A program made the translations under genes and the position numbers. This document shows positions 36,242-46,925 of a stretch of 64,000 nucleotides of DNA, one piece after another. The notes under the pieces were generated by a model. It worked only from the letters and a program-made list of their open reading frames with translations. It was not told the origin of the DNA and made no database searches. The stretch lies in the NCBI RefSeq assembly GCF_037991315.1, contig NZ_CP150300.1, positions 5,084,001-5,148,000 on the forward strand, written 5' to 3'. The first letter of the stretch is position 1, and the number at the start of each line of letters is the position of its first letter. The DNA comes from Paenibacillus sp. FSL H8-0079. Lineage in GTDB: Bacteria > Bacillota > Bacilli > Paenibacillales > Paenibacillaceae.

Positions 36242-36763
36242 CTATCCATTAACAGAATGAATGGCATTTTCCAAGCGTTGTTCACTCAGCGGCGGCACCA
36301 TAATGGCACTTTCCCCGATGGACATATCGCTTGTACATGGCAGCCATTTACGGCCCTCGATCAGATCGGACACAAAACCGTCCGTAATTTCAATCCCTAC
36401 TATTGTATTTCCCAACTCCTGGTCAAAATAAACATCAGAGACACGTCCAAGCAGCAAACCTTCTTCGGTGAGCACGGACATCTCCTTCAATTTAGAACGA
36501 CCGAGGAGGTACGTGTATTTTATGTCGTCGGCTCCCGTCTTGCGGACAGCCTGTTGATTACGGATCATGACGGCATCCTCGCCATAGGCAACGATATCTT
36601 GCCACTGTACGATTTTGACATGATTGGTAAACAGGCCTTTGTTCTCAAGTTCAATGCCTTCGATCTCCCAATCATCATTCACAATGAAATCCTGGATTTT
36701 ACCGACCTGCTTCCCGTCCTCAACATCAAAAACGGCAAGTCCGATCATTTCCTGAAGCTTCAT
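36242..36763 (-). CDS. PRC-barrel domain protein (YrrD-like)
   Basis: The 173-residue protein carries two PRC-barrel-type repeats: LQEMIGLAVFDVEDGKQVGKIQDFIVNDDWEIEGI at residues 2-36 and SKLKEMSVLTEEGLLLGRVSDVYFDQELG near 90-118. PRC barrels are small beta modules that bind RNA, protein or photosynthetic complexes. B. subtilis yrrD (about the same length) lies in this neighbourhood. The specific role is unknown. Confidence 0.82.
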   Translation of the reverse strand: MKLQEMIGLAVFDVEDGKQVGKIQDFIVNDDWEIEGIELENKGLFTNHVKIVQWQDIVAYGEDAVMIRNQQAVRKTGADDIKYTYLLGRSKLKEMSVLTEEGLLLGRVSDVYFDQELGNTIVGIEITDGFVSDLIEGRKWLPCTSDMSIGESAIMVPPLSEQRLENAIHSVNG

Positions 36764-36927
36764 CGCTGGGTCCCCCTCATCTTCTTATCATTAAATAGGC
36801 GCGGCGCTATTGCTAGGTATGCCCAAAGTTGATGAGTGGCAATCAGACGCCGATCATCAAAACCGCTTCTATCCAACCGATGAAATGGAACTTCTTCCCT
36901 CCTTCTGTTCCATGTGTAAAGTTCCCC

Positions 36928-38079
36928 TTAGGGTCTATTACGCAGTCTCCCAAGAATGGTTCCAATTTTTTCGGCGGTTATCATGATTTCTTCCGTAGTA
37001 TTACCCAATCCCCAGCTAAATCGAATCGCAGAGTGTAAAAAAGTCTCTGGCAGATCCATCGCTTTGAGCACGTGAGATACTTCAAGCGAACCGGAAGTGC
37101 AGGCAGAACCACTTGCCACAGCGATTCCTTCCATATCCAGATTCATTAACATCGTCTCAGTGGACACTTCCGGAAAGCTGATATTCAGGATGTTTGGCAA
37201 CGTATGCTCGGGGTGCCCATTCACATGAAAGTGCTCCGTCCCCACATGACTCTCGAGCTGTTCCAACAAAAGCTTCCGCAATTCCAAATCATGCTGACGA
37301 TGCGCCTCCGCATGCTCTGATGCAATCTTGAGGGCCTCTGCAAATCCGGCAATACCCGCAATATTTTCCGTTCCTGCGCGTCGTTGACGCTCTTGCAGCC
37401 CACCGTGAGCTCTTGCTTCCAGCACAATTCCTCGCCGTACATAGAGTGCACCCACACCCTGAGGCCCGTTGATTTTATGCGCAGAGAAGCTGATTAGATC
37501 CACAGGCAGTTCCTTACAGGAAATATTCTGGCTGCCCAGAGCCTGAACTGCATCGGTATGGAAAAGGATATTATGCTGACGTGCAAGCTCACCCACCTCG
37601 CGGATCGGCTGAATCGTGCCTACTTCATTGTTGGCATACATCATGGTGATTAACACCGTATCCGGTCGAATGGCCTCTCGCAACTCATCCAGATTTATTC
37701 GTCCATATTGATCAACAGATAGATAGGTTACTTCATAACCTTGCCGCTCCAATTCCTGACACGTATGCAAGACAGCATGGTGCTCAATGGCGGTCGTAAT
37801 GACGTGTTTCCCCTTATCCTGTCTTGTTGAAACTGCTCCAAAAATGGCCAAATTGTCGCTCTCCGTGCCGCCTCCGGTAAATACCAATTCGTCCGGGAAA
37901 CAGCCCAAAGACGCCGCAATGACATCCCTTGCTCCGCTGACGGTCCGTTTGGCTTCACGCCCAAAGGCATGGATACTTGATGCGTTGCCATATTGTCCAG
38001 TCATGACTTTCATCATCGCTTCTGCGACTTGTGGATGCATAGGTGTCGATGCGGCGTGATCCAAATAAATTCGTTTCAT
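36928..38079 (-). CDS. Cysteine desulfurase (YrvO/IscS-like)
   Basis: A 383-residue PLP enzyme that takes sulfur from cysteine, here probably for tRNA thiolation by MnmA. Seen in sequence: IYLDHAASTPMHPQV at the start, EHHAVLHT near 100, the PLP lysine in SFSAHKINGPQGVGALYV near 205, and the sulfur-carrying cysteine in SGSACTSGSLEVSHVL near 330. It follows cymR by 112 bases with a hairpin between. Context (cymR upstream, mnmA nearby) matches B. subtilis yrvO. Confidence 0.92.
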   Translation of the reverse strand: MKRIYLDHAASTPMHPQVAEAMMKVMTGQYGNASSIHAFGREAKRTVSGARDVIAASLGCFPDELVFTGGGTESDNLAIFGAVSTRQDKGKHVITTAIEHHAVLHTCQELERQGYEVTYLSVDQYGRINLDELREAIRPDTVLITMMYANNEVGTIQPIREVGELARQHNILFHTDAVQALGSQNISCKELPVDLISFSAHKINGPQGVGALYVRRGIVLEARAHGGLQERQRRAGTENIAGIAGFAEALKIASEHAEAHRQHDLELRKLLLEQLESHVGTEHFHVNGHPEHTLPNILNISFPEVSTETMLMNLDMEGIAVASGSACTSGSLEVSHVLKAMDLPETFLHSAIRFSWGLGNTTEEIMITAEKIGTILGRLRNRP

Positions 38080-38136
38080 TTATCTTCACCCCGTTATATG
38101 TTAAAATATCTTATTTTTCTGTTAAGGCATGGATAA

Positions 38137-38154
38137 AGCCCCCAAATGGGGGCT
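38137..38154 (-). terminator. GC-rich hairpin between cymR and the desulfurase gene
   Basis: A seven-bp perfect stem AGCCCCC / GGGGGCT with a four-base loop; only TTATCC follows on the minus strand. It may attenuate read-through from cymR rather than fully terminate it. Confidence 0.45.
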
Positions 38155-38191
38155 CAAGTATGTTACCATGTCAAGTTATTAGAATTCTTTT

Positions 38192-38611
38192 TTAAATGTA
38201 AAACATGTAACTATCTTTTTTCTCTTGATCCTGGAATGTAATCAGATCTTTCAGTGTTGTGGAATCCAACACTTCCGCAATGCCGTCACGAATACGCAAC
38301 CATAGATCACGCTTCGCCGGATCATCTTCTTCCGTGAAGTCTACTGGGGAGATTGGCCCTTCCAGTACACGGATCACGTCGCCTGCAGTCACGGTTGCGG
38401 GATCACCTGCAAGGATATAACCGCCGTAAGCACCTCTAATGCTCTTCACCAGTCCTGCATTGCGCAGTGGAGCGATCAATTGCTCCAGGTAATGTTCCGA
38501 GAGCTGGTTGCGCTCGGCAATGCTTTTAAGTGATGTAGGGCCTTCGCCTGTTCTAGCAGCCAGCTCCATCATGATTGTGAGGCCGTAACGGCCTTTTGTC
38601 GATATTTTCAA
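38192..38611 (-). CDS. cymR: Cysteine metabolism repressor CymR (Rrf2 family)
   Basis: The 139-residue winged-helix protein reads MKISTKGRYGLTIMMELAARTGEGPTSLKSIAERNQLSEHYLEQLIAPLRNAGLVKSIRGAYGGY, closely resembling CymR, which represses cysteine and methionine uptake and synthesis genes together with CysK in B. subtilis. It lacks the cysteine cluster of Fe-S Rrf2 members such as IscR. The start is TTG 38611, five bases after GAGGTG, giving the family N-terminus; the frame to 38629 is unsupported. Confidence 0.9.
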   Translation of the reverse strand: MKISTKGRYGLTIMMELAARTGEGPTSLKSIAERNQLSEHYLEQLIAPLRNAGLVKSIRGAYGGYILAGDPATVTAGDVIRVLEGPISPVDFTEEDDPAKRDLWLRIRDGIAEVLDSTTLKDLITFQDQEKKDSYMFYI

Positions 38612-38629
38612 AGGAGTCACCTCTTTCAA

Positions 38630-40057
<1,428 letters not shown>

Positions 40058-40109
40058 TAGAGCTTGTCCATTAAAATGCGGATTATACACAATACCGTGT
40101 ATCCCTATT

Positions 40110-40152
40110 AAAAAAGCCGTCTTTCATGTATACAATGAAGGATGGCTTTTTT
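40110..40152. terminator. Bidirectional intrinsic terminator after mnmA
   Basis: AAAAAGCCGTCTTTCAT pairs with ATGAAGGATGGCTTTTTT, with Ts on both strands. It lies between mnmA and the convergent fluoride-channel genes. Confidence 0.87.
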
Positions 40153-40188
40153 CCTGCTTATTTTTGCAAAAAAATTAAAAATAGTTCG

Positions 40189-40548
40189 TTATGCAGTCAA
40201 CCAGACTCCTGCCCAGGCGGCCAACACTCCCACTACAACTGAACTGACGACGTAGAGCGCCGCTCTGGCGTATCGTTGTCGACCCATAAGTCCTAACGTT
40301 TCATAGCCAAAGGTGGAGAATGTGGTGTACGCACCGCAAAAGCCGGTTCCCCACATCACCCAGGTTCCATCTGAGATCATCTCAGATTGATGCCAGCCAT
40401 ATAACGACCCAAGCAGCAGTGAGCCGCTGATGTTGATGATCCATGTTCCCCACGGAAAAACCGTTCCTAACAAGCCAGAGACCCATTTTCCCAGACTGTA
40501 ACGCAGTACCGCACCCAGCACACCTGCAAAACCAATCCACAGGATCAT
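40189..40548 (-). CDS. crcB: Fluoride channel CrcB/FluC, subunit 1
   Basis: A 119-residue, four-helix membrane protein of the CrcB/Fluc family, which exports fluoride as a dual-topology dimer. Family signatures: GAVLRYSLGKWVS near residue 12 and GTGFCGAYTTFSTFGYE near 70 (the TTFSTF pore motif). It overlaps the upstream crcB by four bases (ATGA), indicating translational coupling. Two adjacent genes imply a heterodimer with opposite subunit orientation. Confidence 0.92.
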   Translation of the reverse strand: MILWIGFAGVLGAVLRYSLGKWVSGLLGTVFPWGTWIINISGSLLLGSLYGWHQSEMISDGTWVMWGTGFCGAYTTFSTFGYETLGLMGRQRYARAALYVVSSVVVGVLAAWAGVWLTA

Positions 40549-40946
40549 GAGGCATCACCCTCTTGTCTTCGTGTTCCCAACATACGCTGTCCAAGGCTCA
40601 TTCCCAGCGCACAGAGCAACAACCCTGCCAATAGACTTACGATCATATAAATTGCAGCTTTGACCCATTCTCCACCCTCGGATAAACGAACAATATCCAG
40701 TGTAAACGTGGAGAATGTCGTAAATGCGCCAGTAAAACCTGTACCAATCGCAAGTCGAAGTTGTGGTGTTATTTTGCCTGGAACAGCTATAGTAAAGAAC
40801 CAACCCAAAAAAAGGCTGCCAATCGCATTGATTAGCAGCACTGCCCAAGGAAAGCCTACATGAGCAGCTGGTATCCCTAACTGTATGGCATATCGGGTCA
40901 ATGTACCGAGAAATCCACCTACTCCTATATACAAAAGCTCTTTCAT
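40545..40946 (-). CDS. crcB: Fluoride channel CrcB/FluC, subunit 2
   Basis: The 133-residue partner has GTLTRYAIQLG near residue 15, LGWFFTI near 47, and GTGFTGAFTTFSTFTLD near 70. It starts 33 bases after rarA, so the pair seems to be expressed with that gene. No fluoride riboswitch lies in front, which is the usual control for crcB. Confidence 0.92.
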   Translation of the reverse strand: MKELLYIGVGGFLGTLTRYAIQLGIPAAHVGFPWAVLLINAIGSLFLGWFFTIAVPGKITPQLRLAIGTGFTGAFTTFSTFTLDIVRLSEGGEWVKAAIYMIVSLLAGLLLCALGMSLGQRMLGTRRQEGDAS

Positions 40947-40979
40947 GTTATGTGCATCTCCCGAGTGATCTGACTGATC

Positions 40980-42287
40980 TTATAAATCTCTGCGCCGCTG
41001 TTGGTTCAGCCTGATCTTCGATTCGTTACCCTGCTCCGTTGCCTCATAAAATACTCTCCGTGAGAGCTGCTTTGGCAAATATTCTTGTTTCACGTAATGC
41101 CCCGGATAGTTGTGTGGATATTGATAGCCCTCATGTCCAAGTTTTACAGCACCCGAGTAATGCGTATCTCGCAAGTGAAGTGGAACTTCTGCCGATTTCA
41201 CCTCATCAATAGCGTTCATGGCTTTGGAAATGGCGGTGTAGACCGCATTGGATTTTGGACTTTCGACCGCGAACAGAATCGCTTGTGCAATGTTCAGCTT
41301 GGCTTCGGGCCAACCGTTATTCCGGTACGCATCAAGTGCCCCAATCGCCTGAGTCATAGCTTGCGGGTTCGCTAGTCCAATATCTTCACTGCTCGCTGCA
41401 ATCAGGCGCCGAATGAAGGTCATCGGATCCATGCCGAGCTTCTCCACCGCGTATAGAAACCAGAACAGCGCCGCATCACTGGAACCCCGAATACTCTTGT
41501 GAAATGCAGACAACACATCATACTGGGTGGATTCATCTGCCTTCACAATGGGGCGTCGAATAGACTCTTCAGCTACACCAAGCGTAATATGAATGGACCC
41601 ATCCTTCTCCGGTGGCGTGGTCAACGCAGCCAGTTCAAGCGCGTTAAGCGCACGCCGAATATCCCCGTTGGCCATCGTAGCAATGTGCTCAAGCGCCTCA
41701 TCGTCCGCCTGTAGTTCCATGAACCCCAGACCTTTGTCCGCATCGCTCAATGCTCTGCGCATTGCAATTAGGGAATGATCCTTGTTTAGCGATTCTAGCT
41801 GGAACAGAGTGGAACGGCTCATCAAGGCCCCATTGACATAATGAAAGGGATTCTCTGTTGTAGCGCCGATAAAAATAATCGTACCCTTCTCCACCGCAGG
41901 CAATAGCGCGTCCTGACGTGAACTGTTAAACCGATGTACCTCATCGAGGAACAGAATGGTTTTTGTTCCATACAGCTGTTTGTTCGTTTGCGCCTGCTCA
42001 ATGACCTCACGCACATCTTTGACGGAAGCTTCCACTGCATTCAGGCGAACGAACTGTCCTTGTGTTTGCTGGGAAATAATATGTGCCAGGGTTGTCTTCC
42101 CGCATCCCGGAGGGCCGTATAACAAGATAGATGAAATTTGATCAGCCTCAATGGCACGCCGGAGCAATTTTCCTGGTCCAATAATATGTTCCTGTCCAAT
42201 ATATTCATCCAGATGCTCTGGCCGCAGGCGGTCTGCGAGCAATCTAGCTTGTGGTTTTGAGTCCTGTTGAAACGAAAATAAATCCAT
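40980..42287 (-). CDS. rarA: Replication-associated recombination protein RarA (MgsA)
   Basis: RarA is an AAA+ ATPase that acts at stalled replication forks and interacts with SSB. The 435-residue protein has RPEHLDEYIGQEHIIG near 25, Walker A YGPPGCGKTTLAH near 58, Walker B ILFLDEVHRF near 112, sensor 1 GATTENPF near 140, and the tetramerisation region with ASSEDIGLANPQAM near 300 and YPHNYPGHYVKQEYLP near the end. It matches yrvN, next to cymR in B. subtilis. Confidence 0.94.
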   Translation of the reverse strand: MDLFSFQQDSKPQARLLADRLRPEHLDEYIGQEHIIGPGKLLRRAIEADQISSILLYGPPGCGKTTLAHIISQQTQGQFVRLNAVEASVKDVREVIEQAQTNKQLYGTKTILFLDEVHRFNSSRQDALLPAVEKGTIIFIGATTENPFHYVNGALMSRSTLFQLESLNKDHSLIAMRRALSDADKGLGFMELQADDEALEHIATMANGDIRRALNALELAALTTPPEKDGSIHITLGVAEESIRRPIVKADESTQYDVLSAFHKSIRGSSDAALFWFLYAVEKLGMDPMTFIRRLIAASSEDIGLANPQAMTQAIGALDAYRNNGWPEAKLNIAQAILFAVESPKSNAVYTAISKAMNAIDEVKSAEVPLHLRDTHYSGAVKLGHEGYQYPHNYPGHYVKQEYLPKQLSRRVFYEATEQGNESKIRLNQQRRRDL

Positions 42288-42329
42288 TGCTCATCACTTC
42301 CTTAACGAATTGCCTTGGCTTGTGTACAA

Positions 42330-43217
42330 TTACACTTCTGTTGTATCTCCACTCTCTATCATATCATACTCCCGCGGTAACATAGCGATAAATGCGCCAA
42401 GCGCACTACTGATAAACGCATCCTTGCGTGTAATAAAACGAGTCATCATGCGGCTTATACCGGAGGGGAGCGAATGTTTGCGAAGGTTGCCACTTTCGAT
42501 TTGCTGCCGAATCACAATCTCCGGTAACAGAGAAATTCCCATTCCGGACGTTACTCCACTAATAATCGCTTCCAGAGTTCCAAACTCCATAATTACCGGA
42601 CGATTTACCCCACTTGAGAGCAACCACTCCTCTAACGTTTGTCGGTAGGAGCATCCCATACTGTAGACAAGGATCGGCTTACGGGTAAGTTCATCTTCTG
42701 GTCCCACACCTGACGAAACTACAAATAGTTCTTCATCAAATACATCGATAGACTCGATATCAGGATGATCACAGGCACAGCCAATAAATGCTCCTTCCAA
42801 TTCATACCCAATCACTTGATCAATAAGCATCTGCGAATTGCCCGTAGCCAGTGACAAGGACACATCGGGATACTTTTTATAGTATTTTGCAAAAAGCTCA
42901 GGTAAACGAACTGCTGCGGCAGTCTGGGTAGAGCCTATTCTTAGCGGCCCCGATGGTGTACTCGTCGCCCGAAGCGCCTTGGAAGCATCATTCAGCAAAC
43001 CAATTATTTTATCTGCATAGGTCAGCAGCATCTCTCCGGCTGGAGATAACGTCATGCCTCGATTATGACGAATGAACAACGTTGTACCCACTTCTGCTTC
43101 CAGATGCCTGATTCGTGCCGTTACGTTGGATTGGACATACCCTAGTTTAGAAGCAGCTTTGGTCAGATTCCCCTCCTGTGCAACACACTGAAATATTCTA
43201 AGATCCCCGCTCTCCAT
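42330..43217 (-). CDS. LysR-family transcriptional regulator
   Basis: A 295-residue LysR protein. The N-terminal winged helix reads LRIFQCVAQEGNLTKAASKLGYVQSNVTARIRHLEAEVGTTLFIRHNRG; the effector domain starts with GPLRIGSTQTAAAVRLPELFAKYYKKYPDVSLSL near 93. The putative co-inducer domain has two cysteines in GCACDHPD. It is divergent from the DMT transporter gene, which is the probable target. Confidence 0.86.
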   Translation of the reverse strand: MESGDLRIFQCVAQEGNLTKAASKLGYVQSNVTARIRHLEAEVGTTLFIRHNRGMTLSPAGEMLLTYADKIIGLLNDASKALRATSTPSGPLRIGSTQTAAAVRLPELFAKYYKKYPDVSLSLATGNSQMLIDQVIGYELEGAFIGCACDHPDIESIDVFDEELFVVSSGVGPEDELTRKPILVYSMGCSYRQTLEEWLLSSGVNRPVIMEFGTLEAIISGVTSGMGISLLPEIVIRQQIESGNLRKHSLPSGISRMMTRFITRKDAFISSALGAFIAMLPREYDMIESGDTTEV

Positions 43218-43353
43218 GGCCCCTCCACTCTGACATCATTCAAAATGATATCCACTTCATTACCAATCATTATACTTCATGTGCAAACCGGACTACAATT
43301 CATGTAGATCCCAAACCAGTCATCTGACTGGATGATGATAAGGAGTGTTCAGC

Positions 43354-44271
43354 ATGACACACTGGAAAAATAGAGTTGCTCTGATCACAGGTACCCGAAG
43401 CATAAAACCTTTGAAATATACAATCTTGATCATTTTGACAACGTTAATCATGGGAACTTCTTTTCCAGTTGGCAAGATCGGCATGTTATATGCCCCACCT
43501 TTCCTGCTCATGGGCATACGTTATATACTGGCAGGTGGCTTGATGGCCTTGTTCCTTCGTAAACGTCCTTTGCCTACTGGATGGCAGTCATGGTTGAAAA
43601 TAATCCTCATTGGCCTGTTCCAATCGGCAGGAGTGATGGGCTGCGCCTACTACAGCATGAACTGGATTACATCCGGTGAATCAGCCATCATTACGTTTAC
43701 CAATCCGTTGCTAGTCATTATCCTCAGTGCTCTTTTATATAGACTGACCTACCGTTTCAGTCAGTGGATCGGTGTTATGCTCGGCTTCGTAGGGATTATG
43801 TTAACCTTTGGATGGCAGATGAGCTTTAGCCCTGGAACCTGGATTGGATTTGGCGGTGCGATCTCCTTTGCCGTGTCTACATTGCTCATCAAACGCTGGG
43901 GCGATGGCTACGATACTTTTGTCTTAACAGCCTATCAGATGCTCGCTGGAGGTGCTGCCTTGCTTCTGCTGAGCATGTGGACTGAACAGCCTCACTTTAT
44001 AATGAATGCCACCTCGGTTATGGTGTTGCTCTGGTTGACGCTTGTTTGCTCCATCATCCAGTTCTCACTCTGGTTTTATTTGCTACAACATAGTGATCCG
44101 GCCCAAACCAGTTCTTATCTGTTTCTAGCACCGTTCTTTGGTGTATTGTCGAGTTGGATTTTGCTAGGAGAGCATGTCCAGTGGTTTGCATTGGCAGGCG
44201 GGTTATTCATTGGTGTCGGCATATTCCTGGTGAACCGTCGCTCGTCCAGAATGGGAAATAGCGTAACATAA
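43354..44271 (+). CDS. DMT-superfamily (EamA) transporter with an SDR-like N-terminal stub
   Basis: The 305-residue protein has ten hydrophobic helices in two EamA repeats (LIMGTSFPVGKIGMLYAPPFLLMGIRYILAG, and SFSPGTWIGFGGAISFAVSTLLIKRW). It probably exports a metabolite. AAGGAG lies eight bases before ATG 43354; the GTG at 43345 is too near it. The first 16 residues (THWKNRVALITGTRS) look like the start of a short-chain dehydrogenase, not of a transporter, and the normal family start would be at about KPLKYTIL. This may be a deletion fusion. The divergent LysR gene is a probable regulator. Confidence 0.83.
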   Translation: MTHWKNRVALITGTRSIKPLKYTILIILTTLIMGTSFPVGKIGMLYAPPFLLMGIRYILAGGLMALFLRKRPLPTGWQSWLKIILIGLFQSAGVMGCAYYSMNWITSGESAIITFTNPLLVIILSALLYRLTYRFSQWIGVMLGFVGIMLTFGWQMSFSPGTWIGFGGAISFAVSTLLIKRWGDGYDTFVLTAYQMLAGGAALLLLSMWTEQPHFIMNATSVMVLLWLTLVCSIIQFSLWFYLLQHSDPAQTSSYLFLAPFFGVLSSWILLGEHVQWFALAGGLFIGVGIFLVNRRSSRMGNSVT

Positions 44272-44330
44272 ACTTGAACTCCCCCGTCGTTCTTCGTTAG
44301 AAGATTAAGCAATTCTCGCGCGAAAGCAAA

Positions 44331-44376
44331 AAAAGGCATGCGCTTATGGGACTTTCCCATGAACGCCATGCCTTTT
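44331..44376. terminator. Bidirectional intrinsic terminator
   Basis: GGCATG (44335-44340) and CATGCC (44367-44372) close a long stem with an inner ATGGGA-CT-TTCCCAT hairpin. As and Ts flank it, so it can stop both the transporter and helD transcripts, which converge here. Confidence 0.82.
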
Positions 44377-44396
44377 CTTGTATAAGCAAACTTTAT

Positions 44397-46577
44397 TTAC
44401 TCAAGCTCAGGCCAACCCTGAATGGTTACAGGCTCGCCGTCAGGATTATGTGTTGCAGCCGCGTATTCTGGCAAATCACCCTCGTGGAACAACCACAATT
44501 CATGCAAGGCCCGTGTACAACCAACGTACAACAGTTTCGCATCACCCGCATTTGGCAAATAATGCTTCTGATCTACGTCTGCCACAATAACGGCATCAAA
44601 CTCCAACCCTTTGGACAGATAGACAGGTAAAACAGAGTGTCCACCCGTGTACTGCTTTTTGCCACCATCGATCAGGTTCAGATCCCAGCCTGCGGCCTGA
44701 AGGTCACGGTGAAGCACCTCTGCTTCATGCAGTGTACGCGTCAGGATGGAGACAGTTCGGTAGTCTTTGACTGTTAACACCTTCAAAGCCTGCTCCAGAC
44801 TAGCCGTCCGCCCTTCGCCTCCATAAGCCAACGTCCGAACCGGATCACCACTACGGAAAACAGGGATCGCCGTAATCCCGCTTTTGACGCCCCTTTCCAG
44901 AATCGTATTCGCATAGTCGATAATTTCCATCGTCGAACGATAGCTTCGGGTCAATGCAAAGTATGCATTCTGTTCCTCAGGAAATAGAGAACTCATCTCT
45001 TCCCACGCATGAACACCACGGTACTCATGAATGCCTTGAGACAAGTCACCCAGTATGGTGAAGGAATGCCCTTTGACGAACTGATCCAATAACGCCACAT
45101 GGAAAGGTGAAAAGTCCTGCGCTTCATCGATCACAATATGGTCAAATCGCTCCGAACCCTCAATATCATGGACCAGTGTATGAATGTATACCAATGCAGG
45201 CAGGTCCTCTTCACGGACGATATCCTGTTTCAGATCTGCTGCGGTTTGTTTCATGACCAGTTTTGGAATAAGCCCGCTGAGTGAGGCTGGCACAGAGCCA
45301 CCCTTTGCAGCTTTGAACAACTGTTTGTATAGCGTAAGCGGCTCGTATTGAGGCCATTTTTTGGCATAAGCTTTCTCACGAGTAGACGCTTTTTTCTTGC
45401 GTTCTTTGCGCACAGCTTCTGGCATCGGTTTCTTAAGTTCCATCTCAATCCAGCGGTGAACCCGCGCCATGACCCGTTCTTTGCGTTTGGCTAGTGGATA
45501 ATGCTTATATTCCTCACCGAACCAGTTCTCGATCTCCGTCTTGCTGAGCACCTTACCATCCCATGGACTGAAGTCCATATCCGGTACGGAATCCGCTTCC
45601 ATGCCCGAGAGCCACTCTCGAATAAGCTCCATGAAACGGATGGATCCTTTGTAACGTCCAGGTACATCATCATTTAATTCAGGCCGCGCATCTGGAGTTT
45701 CGAACCAGGTGTTCAATGTATCCGACGTATTCGCCAAAGGCATTTCCAGCCCCAGCAGGTTCATCGCCCAATCCGGGAATGTCCGCTGCTGAATGTCCCC
45801 TACTCCGAGTTCCGGGAGCACATCTGAGATGTAATCCAGGAACATGTGGTTGGGTGCAAAAATAACCATTTTCTCCGCAGATACCTGCTCCTTGTACTGA
45901 TACAGCAAAAAGGCAAGACGATGCAGGGCAACCGTTGTTTTCCCGGATCCGGCTACACCCTGAATGATCAATGCGGTGTTTCTCGCCGCACGAATGATCT
46001 GATCCTGCTCCGCCTGAATCGTAGATACGATGTCACGGAGTTTGTTATCCTTGTTCTCTCCCAGACGATAAACGAGAAATTCATCAGATACCGCTGGCTG
46101 GTCGCTGTCACGGTTATATGTATCCGCCACACGTTCCAATATCCGCTGCCGAATGACAACGTTTCGTTTCAGGTATACCAGACCTTCGATAAGCCCTTCC
46201 GGGGCTTCATACGTAGCGGAGGCTTCGCCTCCCGTAAATGAGTAAAACAGGCTTGCGACAGGAGCACGCCAGTCGATGACGAGCGGATGCTCTCCCACCT
46301 CTTCGCGGTCTACGCCGATTTTGCCAATATACAGCGGTTTCCGTGCACCACTGCCCTGTTCTTCGAAATCCAAGCGTCCGAAATAGGGTTGCTGCGCGCT
46401 CTTGGACAAGGCGGTGCGGCGCTCTTCGCGTCCAGCTTCCAACACTTGTTCTGTGAAGTCGTGACCGGTGTATACCGGAATATTCTGCAGTCGTTCCAGC
46501 TGACTGTCCACTTCCTCCATCGTTCGCTCTAACCTGTACTCTTCTTCTTGATAGGCACTTTGAAAGCTGTCTGACAT
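44397..46577 (-). CDS. helD: HelD, RNA polymerase recycling ATPase (superfamily 1)
   Basis: HelD is a UvrD-like ATPase that frees stalled RNA polymerase from DNA. The 726-residue protein opens with a coiled coil (FQSAYQEEEYRLERTMEEVDSQLERL), then Walker A VAGSGKTTVALHRLAFLLY near 210, the DEAQDF motif II near 490, YRSTMEIIDYA near 545 and the C-terminal VGCTRALHELWLF. It has AGGAGG ten bases before the ATG. It is slightly shorter than the roughly 770-residue B. subtilis protein. Confidence 0.9.
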   Translation of the reverse strand: MSDSFQSAYQEEEYRLERTMEEVDSQLERLQNIPVYTGHDFTEQVLEAGREERRTALSKSAQQPYFGRLDFEEQGSGARKPLYIGKIGVDREEVGEHPLVIDWRAPVASLFYSFTGGEASATYEAPEGLIEGLVYLKRNVVIRQRILERVADTYNRDSDQPAVSDEFLVYRLGENKDNKLRDIVSTIQAEQDQIIRAARNTALIIQGVAGSGKTTVALHRLAFLLYQYKEQVSAEKMVIFAPNHMFLDYISDVLPELGVGDIQQRTFPDWAMNLLGLEMPLANTSDTLNTWFETPDARPELNDDVPGRYKGSIRFMELIREWLSGMEADSVPDMDFSPWDGKVLSKTEIENWFGEEYKHYPLAKRKERVMARVHRWIEMELKKPMPEAVRKERKKKASTREKAYAKKWPQYEPLTLYKQLFKAAKGGSVPASLSGLIPKLVMKQTAADLKQDIVREEDLPALVYIHTLVHDIEGSERFDHIVIDEAQDFSPFHVALLDQFVKGHSFTILGDLSQGIHEYRGVHAWEEMSSLFPEEQNAYFALTRSYRSTMEIIDYANTILERGVKSGITAIPVFRSGDPVRTLAYGGEGRTASLEQALKVLTVKDYRTVSILTRTLHEAEVLHRDLQAAGWDLNLIDGGKKQYTGGHSVLPVYLSKGLEFDAVIVADVDQKHYLPNAGDAKLLYVGCTRALHELWLFHEGDLPEYAAATHNPDGEPVTIQGWPELE

Positions 46578-46713
46578 GTTTCAGTTACCTCCTAAGAATA
46601 TGTTTTGCTCTGTATCGCCTAGATCTGGAAATACAAAAGGATACTTACTATATCACATAGGGCAATTGAAAGCCATATCCGTTTTGTAGGCTTACTTTTG
46701 TAATATATGAGGC

Positions 46714-46884
46714 TCATCTGAATTGATAATTAATGATGGCACTGACAAGCGCACAACAACCAAACAGAATAAACCACCAGGCCCACTTGTTTCTGGACTG
46801 CCTGCGCCTGCTGTTCAATGCGCCGTAAATCCCGATTAGCAGTACGATGGTGGAAAAACTAATCCCTACGATCCAACCAGCCAT
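46714..46884 (-). CDS. Small two-helix membrane protein
   Basis: A 56-residue product: MAGWIVGISFSTIVLLIGIYGAL, a basic loop NSRRRQSRNKWAWW, then FILFGCCALVSAIINYQF. Two membrane helices with a positive loop. GGGGGCAGA precedes the ATG at 46884. It follows the DUF4097 gene by about 40 bases on the same strand. Family not recognised. Confidence 0.6.
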   Translation of the reverse strand: MAGWIVGISFSTIVLLIGIYGALNSRRRQSRNKWAWWFILFGCCALVSAIINYQFR

Positions 46885-46925
46885 GATATCTGCCCCCTTT
46901 GTTTTCACTACACACGAACAGTCTC

